Assembly: GCF_000337735.1 (NCBI RefSeq)
Contig: NZ_AOHX01000025.1
Location: forward strand, 106,539 to 170,538
Origin: Natronorubrum sulfidifaciens JCM 14089
GTDB taxonomy: Archaea; Halobacteriota; Halobacteria; Halobacteriales; Natrialbaceae
Reading direction: 5' to 3'
Length of the DNA stretch: 64,000 nucleotides
Position numbers and translations under genes: made by a program. Of this stretch, positions 8,664-16,761 are shown in pieces (position 1 is the stretch's first letter; every line of letters starts with the position of its first letter). Under the pieces are notes generated by a model. That model was given only the letters and a program-made list of their open reading frames with translations, made no database searches and had not been told where the DNA came from.

Positions 8664-10007
8664 CTAGACCAGGCTCGCGCCGTCGAAATCCCCGCGGCTG
8701 TACTCGATGTCCATCAGCTCGAGAATGGTTGGCGTGATGTCGAACAGGTCGGCGTCATCGATCGTCACATCGGCGTCGTCGATGTACAACGACGTGTTGT
8801 CGAAGCTGTGCATCCCGTTTCGGGGGCCGGTGGTGAAAATCTCCGAATCGGCTTTGAACCCGGATTTGAGGTCGAAGCCGTTGTTCGGGATGACGACCAG
8901 ATCCGGCGCGATATCGTCGTGGTCACCGCGGAACGCGGCTTCCTTTTCGACGACTCGGTCGACGACTGTGTTCCCGTTTGGCCCTTCAAGTGCCTCGAGG
9001 TCGGCTTTGAGCTGATCGCGAACCTCGTCGTACTCCTCCTCGGGGACCGAGCCACGGGGTTCGCGTCCCTCGAGGTTGATGTAGAACCGACCGGGGATGA
9101 ACGAGTAGGCTTTGGTGTCGTCGGCGATGTCGCCGAGTTCTTCGGGCTCGTCGGTCGCAAACGAGAGCCAGCCCTCCTCTCGGAGCCACTCGTTGAAGTG
9201 GACTTCATAATCGAGGCTGGTAAAGCCGTGGTCGGAGGCGACGATCATGGTGACGTCCTCCGGCAGCAACTCACGCAGCCGGCCGATGTAGTCGTCGATT
9301 TTCTGATAAAACTCGAGGAACTCGTCTTTGTACTCGCCGTCGCGCTCGTAGTCTTTGAACAGGAAGTGGTTGACCCGGTCGGTCGTCATGAACACGCCGA
9401 AAAACAGGTCCCAGTCGTCTTCCTCGATGTAGTGTTTAAAGGCCTCGAAGCGGGCGTCGACCGTCGCGTGGGCGTCCTCGATGAACTCGGCTTTCTCTTC
9501 TTGATGGCCGAGTTTCGGATTGACGTCGATCCGGTAGTCCAGCGTCTCGAGGTAGTCACGGACGTCGTCCGGATACGCTGCCTTGTCGAGTCCGGGAGAG
9601 AGAAAGCCCGAGACCATCCGCTGGACGTTTCGCTGTGGTGGAAAGGTCACGGGGACGTTCATGACGGTCGCCCGACGACCCGCCTCCTGAACGCGGTCCC
9701 AGACGCGGTCGGCCTGCACTTCACGACCCATTGGGACGTAGGTGTCGTAGGTGCCAACCTCGCGGTCCTGAAAGCCGTAGACGCCCGTCTCTCCGGGATT
9801 CATTCCGGTCGTCAACGACGGCCAGCAGGCGCTGGATTCGGGCGGCACGATACTCGAGATCTCGTTTGCCGTCCCGTCGTCGGCGAGGGCAGCGAAGTTC
9901 GGAAACAGTTCTTCGTTCTCCGAGAGGAGACTGTACGGCACGCCGTCGACCCCGATAAATGCGACTCTGGGGTCGCCGTCACCCCGTAATCGATCGAACA
10001 GACCCAT
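8664..10007 (-). CDS. Alkaline phosphatase superfamily protein (type I phosphodiesterase/nucleotide pyrophosphatase-like)
   Basis: 447 aa starting MGLFDRLRGDGDPRVAFIG. The N-terminal metal ligand is in FIGVDGVPYSLL. The nucleophile region is VPPESSACWPSLTTGMNPGE, and MIVASDHGF near residue 245 and a late GMHSFDNTSLYI supply the other superfamily metal ligands. The nucleophile appears to be Ser rather than the usual Thr. Such proteins hydrolyse phosphodiester or phosphonate bonds. In archaea they are often near surface-glycan genes, but here the neighbours give no hint. No signal peptide is seen, so a cytoplasmic location is inferred. Confidence 0.85.
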   Translation of the reverse strand: MGLFDRLRGDGDPRVAFIGVDGVPYSLLSENEELFPNFAALADDGTANEISSIVPPESSACWPSLTTGMNPGETGVYGFQDREVGTYDTYVPMGREVQADRVWDRVQEAGRRATVMNVPVTFPPQRNVQRMVSGFLSPGLDKAAYPDDVRDYLETLDYRIDVNPKLGHQEEKAEFIEDAHATVDARFEAFKHYIEEDDWDLFFGVFMTTDRVNHFLFKDYERDGEYKDEFLEFYQKIDDYIGRLRELLPEDVTMIVASDHGFTSLDYEVHFNEWLREEGWLSFATDEPEELGDIADDTKAYSFIPGRFYINLEGREPRGSVPEEEYDEVRDQLKADLEALEGPNGNTVVDRVVEKEAAFRGDHDDIAPDLVVIPNNGFDLKSGFKADSEIFTTGPRNGMHSFDNTSLYIDDADVTIDDADLFDITPTILELMDIEYSRGDFDGASLV

Positions 10008-10197
10008 GGACGGACGTAGTTCAACCGCATACAAGAAGGTTCGTTTCGAGACACTCTGTTGAGAATATCTACGACAGGACCACGACCACAGTGGCGATCA
10101 AACGGTGTCGACGCGACGGGGAGCCGCGACTCTGAGCAGTTGCCGACGTGGTGACTGCGACCCAGACGGCCGCGATATCTGCCACCTTCGAGTTCGC

Positions 10198-10326
10198 TTA
10201 CTGGTCTCGTTCGTCGTCTTCGGTGGCGTCGAAGTTCGTGGGGACGACCGTCAGGTGGGCCATCCCGACGCCGGCGTCGGCGTCGTCCGCTCGAGGCGTT
10301 CGTGGGGACCGGTTGCGTGCTGCCAT
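10198..10326 (-). CDS. 42-aa haloarchaeal mini-protein, function unknown
   Basis: A 42-aa frame starting MAARNRSPRTPRADD, with a hydrophobic middle GVGMAHLTVVPTNFD and an acidic end TEDDERDQ. Support for a real gene: strong third-position G/C, a TTTTATTT box on the same strand 27-34 nt upstream of the ATG (leaderless spacing), and a symmetric inverted repeat just beyond that box. The MAHLTVVPTNF phrase looks like one I associate with small haloarchaeal proteins, but I cannot name the family. It lies between the phosphatase-like gene and padR. Confidence 0.6.
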   Translation of the reverse strand: MAARNRSPRTPRADDADAGVGMAHLTVVPTNFDATEDDERDQ

Positions 10327-10352
10327 TACAGGTCAGTGTAGCACGTCGACCC

Positions 10353-10360
10353 AAATAAAA
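10353..10360 (-). promoter_or_regulatory. TATA box of the 42-aa mini-gene
   Basis: TTTTATTT on the minus strand, centred about 30 nt upstream of the ATG at 10326, as expected for a leaderless archaeal gene. Confidence 0.6.
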
Positions 10361-10363
10361 TTA

Positions 10364-10384
10364 CTCATGCTCATAATGCATGAG
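10364..10384. promoter_or_regulatory. Inverted repeat upstream of the mini-gene, candidate operator
   Basis: CTCATGC and GCATGAG, 7 bp each, separated by 7 bp (TCATAAT). It sits directly upstream of the mini-gene TATA box, where a BRE or a repressor would bind. The ATGC-N7-GCAT layout resembles PadR-type operators (ATGT-N8-ACAT), and a PadR gene begins about 290 bp away. The link is inference. Confidence 0.45.
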
Positions 10385-10640
10385 GCCAACGGCTGTAGAT
10401 AACTCCCGTGAATCAGAGGGGCTGTTGTCCGATTTACCGCCGATCATGCAAACTGTTCACCCGTTTGCCGTTCCGTTTCAGTCCACGATCGATCAAAAAG
10501 TACTTTCATAATCGAGTTTCACTTTCGAGATGAGGGTCACCAGATGCGAACCCGTGAACCGAGTCCACCAGCGGTATTCGGTAGACAGCGGTCGATTAGC
10601 CACTGCTCGTTCGACGCGGCTGAACGAATAGTTGGCAAGT

Positions 10641-10649
10641 CTTAAATAG
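10641..10649 (+). promoter_or_regulatory. TATA box of padR
   Basis: CTTAAATAG lies 22-30 nt upstream of the ATG at 10671, consistent with a leaderless transcript. The rest of the 344-bp gap between the mini-gene and padR is A/T-richer than coding DNA and shows no further gene. Confidence 0.65.
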
Positions 10650-10670
10650 TCTGGTGACATTTACGAAACT

Positions 10671-11030
10671 ATGTCAGAGGCACAATCAATCAGCGGTGAA
10701 CAGAGTATTGCACGCGAACTTACCGCGTTCCAGAACAACATCCTCGTTATCCTCGCCAAAGAGCCGATGTACGGGCTGGCGATCAAACGCGAACTCGAGG
10801 ACTACTACGGGACGGAAGTAAACCACGGGCGACTCTACCCTAACCTCGACGAACTCGTCGATCTCGGACTAGTCGAGAAAAGCGAACTCGACAAGCGAAC
10901 CAACCAGTACTCGCTGACCGACGACGGCTACGAGGCCGTCCTCGACGGCATCCAGTGGACGCTCTCGAAGGTCGTCACGGGCGACGACCGCGCAGACGAG
11001 ATCAGCGAGATCGTCGAAAACAGCTACTAA
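10671..11030 (+). CDS. PadR family transcriptional regulator
   Basis: 119 aa. The PadR winged helix spans about residues 20-100: LTAFQNNILVILAKEPMYG, then IKRELEDYYGTEVNHGRLYPNLDELVDLGLVEK and the wing RTNQYSLTDDGYEAV. The C-terminal helix after residue 95 is short, so it is a minimal (s1-type) PadR. Such proteins usually repress a neighbouring gene or their own. Leaderless start at 10671. The best candidate site nearby is the inverted repeat at 10364-10384. Confidence 0.9.
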   Translation: MSEAQSISGEQSIARELTAFQNNILVILAKEPMYGLAIKRELEDYYGTEVNHGRLYPNLDELVDLGLVEKSELDKRTNQYSLTDDGYEAVLDGIQWTLSKVVTGDDRADEISEIVENSY

Positions 11031-11053
11031 CGACTCCACCAGATTCGTTTTCG

Positions 11054-11686
11054 TTACCGGACCTGCGCGTCAGGCTCCGGCTCGCCGGCCGTTTCGTAGA
11101 CAAGCGTGATCGACTCGTCGAGCACCGCTTGTTGCTCGTCCGACGGCCAGCTATTCCGTACGAAGTACTCCGTTCGGAACTCCTCGAGTTCCGCGTTCGT
11201 TAGGTCTTCGACCTGCTTCGCGTAGTGGTTTCCGACGAAGTCGGCGAGCGCCGCCGCGTTGTCGCCGTGGACGTCGCCGTGGGCTGTTCGCACCTGTGCG
11301 ACGAGTTCTCGGTTGTGTGTGTCGACGACATCCCAGTCGTCGGGGTCGGCAGTTCCCTCGAGTGGGATCTCGACCGCACGCGAGATGTCTTCGATGCGAT
11401 CGGTTCTGATGACGCCCTCGTGGTCGTCGTGCCACTTCTCGGGATGGAGCACGAGCACGTCGTCACCGTCGTCGTCGCGGATTCGGGACGTGAACTCGTA
11501 GTCCTCGAGGAGTTCGTCCCGTCGCTGTGTGTGTGCCTGTGCCTCGCTGTCGTCGGGTACCGTTCGCTCGAGTCGCGTGAGGCGTTCGGCCTCGTCGACG
11601 ACGTCATCGGGAAGTTCGTGGCTACCATCGGTCGGGTCGTCAGCTGCCGTCGCAGGATCAGCGTGGGACTCGTTCGAGTCGGTCAT
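11054..11686 (-). CDS. RnhA operon protein (DUF7108-like), function unknown
   Basis: 210 aa starting MTDSNESHADPATAADD. After an acidic N-terminus come DDVVDEAERLTRLER, a DDVLVLHPEKWHDDHEGVIR motif, and FVGNHYAKQVEDLTNAELEEF near the end. It matches the protein that haloarchaeal annotations call 'rnhA operon protein', and it sits 67 bp downstream of rnhA on the same strand. No catalytic motif is recognised. The upstream in-frame extension is Cys/Arg-rich and is not used. Confidence 0.85.
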   Translation of the reverse strand: MTDSNESHADPATAADDPTDGSHELPDDVVDEAERLTRLERTVPDDSEAQAHTQRRDELLEDYEFTSRIRDDDGDDVLVLHPEKWHDDHEGVIRTDRIEDISRAVEIPLEGTADPDDWDVVDTHNRELVAQVRTAHGDVHGDNAAALADFVGNHYAKQVEDLTNAELEEFRTEYFVRNSWPSDEQQAVLDESITLVYETAGEPEPDAQVR

Positions 11687-11753
11687 ACCGACCCGTACGC
11701 ACTCGAAGACTTTTCGCTTGCTGGTCTCGAGTCGACATCGGCCTCGAGTTCCG

Positions 11754-12347
11754 TCAGCCCTGATCCAGCACGTCGTTTGCGAGTCGGTCTGCACGGCCAT
11801 TGACCTCACGTGGCACGTGCTCGAGTGTCCACTCGTCGAAGGAGGTGAGCAGTTCGTGGACGGTGACGCGCAGTTCGCGCAGTTCGGGGTTGTTCGTATC
11901 GTACTCTCCGTGGACCTGCTTGACGATCAGTTCGGAGTCGCCGCGGATATGAACCTCGTCGTAGCCGTAGTCGCGAGCGGTCTCGAGTGCCGAAATGAGT
12001 GCCGCGTACTCGGCCTGATTGTTCGTCGTCGTCCCGAGCCGTTCGCCGCCTTCGGCGACGATCCCGTCGCCGGTGACGATCACCCAGCCGGTGGCCGCGG
12101 GACCGGGGTTGCCCCGACACGCGCCGTCGAAGTAGACGTGCGCGCGGCCGCCGTCTTCGCGCAACAGCGCTTCGATGTCCTGTGGGTTCTCGCCTTGAAT
12201 CACGATCTTGTCGTCGTAGGCGACCGCTGTTGCGCCCTCACGGCGTGCCCGCCAGCGTTCGTGGTCAGTGTTTCCCGATTCGACGGCTACTCCTGCATCC
12301 TCGAGTCGCTCTCGAGCGGCCTCGACGTCGCACTCGATAACCGGCAT
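11754..12347 (-). CDS. rnhA: Ribonuclease HI
   Basis: 197 aa starting MPVIECDVEAARERLED. The catalytic domain begins near residue 68 and has the full acidic set: Asp74 (YFDGACRGNPGP), Glu113 (NNQAEYAAL), Asp137 (IRGDSELIVKQVHG) and Asp187 (NGRADRLAN). RNase HI cuts the RNA strand of RNA-DNA hybrids. The first 65 residues form an extra domain seen in haloarchaeal RNase HI. They look unlike the eukaryotic hybrid-binding domain. The gene is first in a two-gene unit with the 210-aa partner and is divergent from tfb. Confidence 0.95.
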   Translation of the reverse strand: MPVIECDVEAARERLEDAGVAVESGNTDHERWRARREGATAVAYDDKIVIQGENPQDIEALLREDGGRAHVYFDGACRGNPGPAATGWVIVTGDGIVAEGGERLGTTTNNQAEYAALISALETARDYGYDEVHIRGDSELIVKQVHGEYDTNNPELRELRVTVHELLTSFDEWTLEHVPREVNGRADRLANDVLDQG

Positions 12348-12474
12348 TCGTGGCTGTTGTCGGCCAGAGTCGGATAAAGTCTTTCCGGTTCCGAATCGTA
12401 AACCTTGGTGTTGAAGCGCTGTATGTGCCGATTTCGGCTGATTAGCATCAGTGGATGAAAACGCGCCCCAAGGA

Positions 12475-12483
12475 TTTATATAC
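12475..12483 (+). promoter_or_regulatory. TATA box of tfb
   Basis: TTTATATAC, a near-consensus haloarchaeal box, lies 27-35 nt upstream of the tfb ATG at 12510. A second A/T stretch (CTATAAAAG, about 12498) lies too close to the start to be the main box. Confidence 0.75.
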
Positions 12484-12509
12484 GTTGGTGATACTCCTAT
12501 AAAAGTGCG

Positions 12510-13472
12510 ATGACACGGTCCACCCGCCAGCGGGAGCGCATGCGTGAGACGGACGAGACCGAGGATCAGGAAGGGGTTCGTGTGTGCCCCGAGTGTGAAT
12601 CGGATAATCTCGTAAAAGACTCCGACCGGGGTGAGCTCATCTGTGAAGACTGTGGGCTCGTCGTGGAGGAAGAAAAGATCGATCCCGGTCCTGAGTGGCG
12701 GGCGTTCAACCACCAGGAACGGCAACAAAAGTCCCGCGTCGGTGCGCCGACGACTCAGACGATGCACGACAAGGGACTGACGACGACGATCGACTGGAAG
12801 GACAAAGACGCCTACGGCCGCTCTATCTCCTCGAAAAAGCGCAGCCAGATGCACCGGTTGCGCAAGTGGCAAGAGCGCATCCGAACCAAAGACGCTGGGG
12901 AGCGCAATCTGCAGTTCGCACTCAGCGAGATCGACCGGATGGCCTCCGCACTCGGCGTCCCGCGCTCGGTACGGGAGGTCGCCTCGGTCATCTATCGACG
13001 CGCACTCAAAGAAGACCTCATTCGCGGGCGATCGATCGAAGGCGTCGCGACGTCGGCGCTGTACGCCGCCTGTCGAAAAGAGGGCATCCCGCGCAGTCTC
13101 GAGGAAATCTCGGAAGTCTCCCGCGTCGAACGCAAAGAGATCGGGCGGACGTATCGGTACATCTCGCAAGAACTCGGCCTCGAGATGCGCCCCGTCGACC
13201 CGAAAAAGTACGTCCCTCGCTTCTGTTCCGAACTCGAACTCTCCGAAGAGGTCCAGACCAAGGCCAACGAAATCATCGAAAAGACGGCCGAAGAAGGTCT
13301 GCTCTCGGGCAAGTCACCCACCGGCTACGCCGCCGCTGCGATCTACGCTGCCTCGTTGCTCTGCAACGAGAAGAAGACCCAGCGTGAGGTCGCAGACGTG
13401 GCCCAAGTGACCGAGGTGACGATCCGGAATCGATACCAAGAACAGATCGAAGCGATGGGCATTCACGGCTAA
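12510..13472 (+). CDS. tfb: Transcription initiation factor IIB (TFB)
   Basis: 320 aa. The zinc ribbon uses Cys26, Cys29, Cys45 and Cys48 (CPEC...CEDC). The B-reader/linker covers about 50-105 ([19 protein letters not shown]). Two cyclin folds follow, roughly 115-205 and 215-310, the first with [19 protein letters not shown] and the second with [21 protein letters not shown] binds the TBP-TATA complex and recruits RNA polymerase. Haloarchaea usually carry several TFBs. This one has a strong promoter and a T6 tract 22 bp after its stop. Confidence 0.96.
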   Translation: MTRSTRQRERMRETDETEDQEGVRVCPECESDNLVKDSDRGELICEDCGLVVEEEKIDPGPEWRAFNHQERQQKSRVGAPTTQTMHDKGLTTTIDWKDKDAYGRSISSKKRSQMHRLRKWQERIRTKDAGERNLQFALSEIDRMASALGVPRSVREVASVIYRRALKEDLIRGRSIEGVATSALYAACRKEGIPRSLEEISEVSRVERKEIGRTYRYISQELGLEMRPVDPKKYVPRFCSELELSEEVQTKANEIIEKTAEEGLLSGKSPTGYAAAAIYAASLLCNEKKTQREVADVAQVTEVTIRNRYQEQIEAMGIHG

Positions 13473-13494
13473 CTCGTCCGCTCACCAGTTTCGC

Positions 13495-13500
13495 TTTTTT
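13495..13500 (+). terminator. Oligo-T terminator after tfb
   Basis: A run of six T residues 22 bp after the tfb stop, in the short gap before the convergent gfcR gene. Archaeal RNA polymerase terminates at such tracts. Confidence 0.5.
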
Positions 13501-13544
13501 GAGTCACACTACATCGAACCGAGCGGCTACAGCCGTGTGCGTGT

Positions 13545-14201
13545 CTACTCCTCTTTGCCGACGCTGATGACCTGCAACAGCGAGTACACCGGCACGCCCT
13601 CGAGTTCCTCGAGGCCCTGTTTGTCGGCGAGGACGATACACGCGAGGGGCTCGCCGCCTTCGGCACGAATCGCCTCGATCGTTTCGCGCATCGTGGTGCC
13701 GCTGGTGATCGTGTCGTCGACGATGTAGCACTCACGGTCGCGAATCCCGGCGAAGTTCCGGCTGAACGTGCCACCGAGCTCTTCGATGTCGCCTTCCTCC
13801 CACTGGTGTTTCGCGGGCGTGTACGTCCCGAGATCGGTCTCGAGTTCGCGCGCAACGAGGGTCGCGATGGGGCCGCCGGCTTTCTCGATGCCGATCGTGA
13901 GATCGACGTCTTCGCCGTGTTTGGCGAGCATGTCGGCCATCGCTTCCGCGATCGCGCCCATTCGTTTGCTGTCGCGACCGACCGCCGACCAGTCGACGTG
14001 GATGTCCTGTGGGCCACTCGGGGCGCTTGTAGCACCGTTCCGGTCCGCGGCGTCTGTCGGCTGTGCCGTCGCGCCGCTGCGTTCAACCAGCCAGCTCGCC
14101 GTCTCTCTGGAGACGTTCAGTTCGTCCGCGATCTCGCCTTTGGAGAGCCCGCGCGCGGCGAGCTCCGCTGCGCTCTCGATCAAGTCGTCGACGTTTTTCA
14201 T
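13545..14201 (-). CDS. gfcR: GfcR-type transcriptional regulator (HTH plus phosphoribosyltransferase-like domain)
   Basis: 218 aa starting MKNVDDLIESAAELAARG. An N-terminal helix-turn-helix (LSKGEIADELNVSRETASWLV, residues 19-39) is joined to a PRTase-fold domain with the PRPP loop CYIVDDTITSGTTMRE at 158-172. This fusion was once annotated as PyrE and is now known in Haloferax volcanii as GfcR, an activator of glucose and fructose catabolism. It is divergent from a HAD gene with its own TATA box. Its sugar genes are elsewhere. Confidence 0.9.
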   Translation of the reverse strand: MKNVDDLIESAAELAARGLSKGEIADELNVSRETASWLVERSGATAQPTDAADRNGATSAPSGPQDIHVDWSAVGRDSKRMGAIAEAMADMLAKHGEDVDLTIGIEKAGGPIATLVARELETDLGTYTPAKHQWEEGDIEELGGTFSRNFAGIRDRECYIVDDTITSGTTMRETIEAIRAEGGEPLACIVLADKQGLEELEGVPVYSLLQVISVGKEE

Positions 14202-14223
14202 ATATCCGTGAATTCGATCGCTG

Positions 14224-14232
14224 CTTTTATAG
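14224..14232 (-). promoter_or_regulatory. TATA box of gfcR
   Basis: CTATAAAAG on the minus strand, 23-31 nt upstream of the gfcR ATG at 14201; a leaderless transcript is predicted. Confidence 0.65.
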
Positions 14233-14386
14233 TCGTGTCGTCGTCGGCGAATGCCTCGAGGCGATCGACCGACGATACAGTATCGTACCCCGTCGAGCCC
14301 GGTTCGTGTGAGACAGATAGGGACAATGCCGGCGGTTCTGCTCCACAGTACGTACCTCAACACAAAGATATTGACTTCAAGAATAG

Positions 14387-14397
14387 TTAATATATAG
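14387..14397 (+). promoter_or_regulatory. TATA box of the HAD gene
   Basis: TTAATATATAG. The predicted transcription start (about 14415-14420) falls after the GTG/ATG codons at 14406/14412, which argues that translation begins at the ATG at 14478 with a leader of about 60 nt. Confidence 0.6.
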
Positions 14398-14477
14398 TTC
14401 ACTATGTGTTGATGTCGGTGGATGCGGCCACGCGAACACTGAAAACGATTATCCCCCTGCCCCTGCCTGTAGCTGAC

Positions 14478-15767
14478 ATGGAACGGTACGATCTCATCTA
14501 CCAACTGTACGACGAGTACGATACGAAGACGCTCCGGGAGTATCAAGCGTTCGTCGATGTCTTTCCGGCGGTCGACTCCCGCGTCGCTCTCGAGCACTGG
14601 CAAGGCGTCAACGACGACCTCGAGCAGCGCAAAGACGAGATCCGCTCGGCGTTTGCGGCTGGCGAGACGTTCGCCGAAGTCGCCTCGCGAGCCGACCGCG
14701 ATCAGGCATTTACAGCGCTCGATCTCGAGGCCAAATACGGCCGTGCGGTGAACGTCCTCGTGTTGGACGTCGACGAGACGTTGCGGTCGGCTGGTGGCAC
14801 CGACAACGAGATTCCGCGCGATACGCTGCATGTGCTGACGGAGTTTCACGAAGCCGGCGTGCCGATCGTCATCTGCACGGGTCAGACCTTGGAGAACGTC
14901 AAGGGCTTTGCGATCCAAGGGCTTGGAAGCGAGATCGTCCACTCGGGCGACCTCTCGATCGTCTATGAGGCCGGGACGGGCGTGTTCACGCCCGGCCACG
15001 GCGCACAGACGAAGCAACTGCTCTACGAGGACTTGGACGAAGAGATCCGAAACGTCTTCGACGACGTGCGTTCGCGGGTGCTCCCCGACGCCTCCGAGGA
15101 ACTCCGCCGTGGCTGTCATCTGCAGGGCAACGAGTTCAACGTCACGATGAAACCCAACTACGAGACCGGCTCGACGAACGCCCGTGAGATCATCGACACG
15201 GCGCTGGTCTACCTGATCGATCTGCTCGCCGACGCGGTCGGAACCGCACTCGACATCCCCGGAAGTGAGAGCGACGGTGACGGCAACGGGAGCAAAGAAC
15301 TCAGTGACGAGACGGTTACCGACTGGACGCGTGCGTTCTACGCTGCTCAAGACCCCGAGATCAGGGCCGTTCTCGAGAGCGAAGGGGCCTATCCCGACCT
15401 CGACGCCGACACGGTCCCCGACGCCCTCACGGACGTCTTAGAACGCATCGACGTCGCCTACTACGAGGCCGACGCAGCCGAGATCGGGAGCCTCGAGTTG
15501 AACAAGGTCGTCGGCGTCGAACGAGCGCTCGACGTGTTAGGCGTCGACGAGCCGTTCTCGCTCGTGATGGGTGATTCCAAAAGCGACCTGCGCGTGATGC
15601 AGTGGGTCGACGAGAACGACGCGGGGATCGCGGCCGCGCCCGAACACGCCTCGCAGGACACCTTAGAACACGTCCTCGAGACGGACGAACTCGTCTTCGA
15701 CCGCGGGAAAAGCGTCGATGTCCTCCGGACGGTGTACGCGCTGAACCGGCTGGCTCGCCTCGAGTAA
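14478..15767 (+). CDS. HAD superfamily protein with large insertion domain
   Basis: 429 aa starting MERYDLIYQLYDEYDTKTL. A helical N-terminus of about 85 residues precedes HAD motif I, NVLVLDVDETLRS, near residues 92-104. Motif II is VIVCTGQT-like (VPIVICTGQTLENVKG), and motif IV, LVMGDSKSDLRVMQW, lies near residue 355. Between them sits a long acidic insertion (SESDGDGNGSKE). It probably hydrolyses a phosphate ester. The DxDET motif I is typical of HAD phosphatases. The substrate is unknown. An upstream GTG start would add 24 residues but lies before the predicted transcription start. Confidence 0.85.
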   Translation: MERYDLIYQLYDEYDTKTLREYQAFVDVFPAVDSRVALEHWQGVNDDLEQRKDEIRSAFAAGETFAEVASRADRDQAFTALDLEAKYGRAVNVLVLDVDETLRSAGGTDNEIPRDTLHVLTEFHEAGVPIVICTGQTLENVKGFAIQGLGSEIVHSGDLSIVYEAGTGVFTPGHGAQTKQLLYEDLDEEIRNVFDDVRSRVLPDASEELRRGCHLQGNEFNVTMKPNYETGSTNAREIIDTALVYLIDLLADAVGTALDIPGSESDGDGNGSKELSDETVTDWTRAFYAAQDPEIRAVLESEGAYPDLDADTVPDALTDVLERIDVAYYEADAAEIGSLELNKVVGVERALDVLGVDEPFSLVMGDSKSDLRVMQWVDENDAGIAAAPEHASQDTLEHVLETDELVFDRGKSVDVLRTVYALNRLARLE

Positions 15768-15848
15768 GTCGGACACTGCGTTCGACACCACCGGCGACGC
15801 GTCTCCGGGACCGAAGTCACTATTCGTCCACCACTCGTTTCGAGACGT

Positions 15849-16388
15849 GTGACAGACTACGACGCCGTCGTCTACGATCTCGATGGAACACTCGTCGACC
15901 TCGACGTCGACTGGGATGCCGTCGCCGAGGACGTCCGCACGGTGTACGAGGATGCAGGCATCGACCTGCCGAGTACGGAGCTGTGGGACTTACTCGAGGC
16001 CGCAGACGACGTGGGACTGACTGCAGCAGTCGAGACGGCGATCGCCGCCCACGAACGCGAGGGTGCGACGACTGCGCCGCGGCTGGCGCACGTGGACGAA
16101 CTGCTCGAGCGCTCGGTGCCGGTTGCCGTCTGCTCGCTGAACTGTGAGGCGGCCTGCCGGATCGCCCTCGAGGAACACGGCCTCACCGACGCGGTCGACG
16201 TCATCGTCGGCCGGGATACGGTTGCGACACAGAAACCGCATCCGGAGCCGTTACTCGAGGCAGTCCGCGAACTCGAGGTCGACCCCGGTGCGGCGCTTTT
16301 CATCGGCGACTCCGCGCGAGACGAACTGACGGCGGAGCGAGCGGGACTGGCGTTCGAATACGTCAGCGACGGGCCGTCGGGGGTGTGA
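15849..16388 (+). CDS. HAD family phosphatase (phosphoglycolate phosphatase-like)
   Basis: 179 aa from a GTG start (MTDYDAVVYDLDGTLVDLD). Motif I is YDLDGTLVD with nucleophile Asp10 and acid/base Asp12. Motif II is VAVCSLN. The Lys motif is TQKPHPEPLLEAV and motif IV is ALFIGDSARDELTAERAG near residue 152. The cap is small and helical, as in Gph/beta-phosphoglucomutase relatives. The substrate cannot be told from sequence. It follows the 429-aa HAD gene by 81 bp on the same strand. Confidence 0.88.
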   Translation: MTDYDAVVYDLDGTLVDLDVDWDAVAEDVRTVYEDAGIDLPSTELWDLLEAADDVGLTAAVETAIAAHEREGATTAPRLAHVDELLERSVPVAVCSLNCEAACRIALEEHGLTDAVDVIVGRDTVATQKPHPEPLLEAVRELEVDPGAALFIGDSARDELTAERAGLAFEYVSDGPSGV

Positions 16389-16404
16389 GGTCGGCGGATT
16401 CGGA

Positions 16405-16638
16405 CTACGTCTGCTTGCGTTTCGCGTACGTGAAGACGGCGATGGCCGTAAGAAACCAGATCGGCGCGCCGACGCGAATCGCGAACTCGGCTCGAGCGCC
16501 CCAACTCGGCAAGTCGGCGTTTATCGAGAGCACGGCGACGATCGGTGCGCCGACGAGGATCGTGACGACGAACGTGGTCTGCATCACCCAGCCGTAGTCG
16601 ACGCCCTCGGGCGTGGTTGTTTCGACGGGTTCTGGCAC
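16405..16638 (-). CDS. DUF5822 family small membrane protein
   Basis: 77 aa from a GTG start (MPEPVETTTPEGVDYGWVMQ). Two membrane segments, about residues 19-42 (VMQTTFVVTILVGAPIVAVL) and 55-71 (VGAPIWFLTAIAVFTYA), with a short basic tail. The pattern fits haloarchaeal DUF5822. The function is unknown. It converges on the 179-aa HAD gene with a 16-bp gap. Confidence 0.82.
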   Translation of the reverse strand: MPEPVETTTPEGVDYGWVMQTTFVVTILVGAPIVAVLSINADLPSWGARAEFAIRVGAPIWFLTAIAVFTYAKRKQT

Positions 16639-16733
16639 GGCTGACAGTGGCGGCCCAGTCCTCTTAACTACCGTGGATGCCGGTTTCGGTCGGTGTGTCT
16701 CGGGGCGTTCAGCCCGCTCGGAGAACGGTGACG

Positions 16734-16739
16734 TTTAAT
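16734..16739 (+). promoter_or_regulatory. TATA box of panB
   Basis: TTTAAT in the context ACGTTTAATC, 23-28 nt upstream of the ATG at 16762; this supports the ATG over the GTG two codons earlier. Confidence 0.5.
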
Positions 16740-16761
16740 CGTCGGAGACGAAGGTGTGTGT

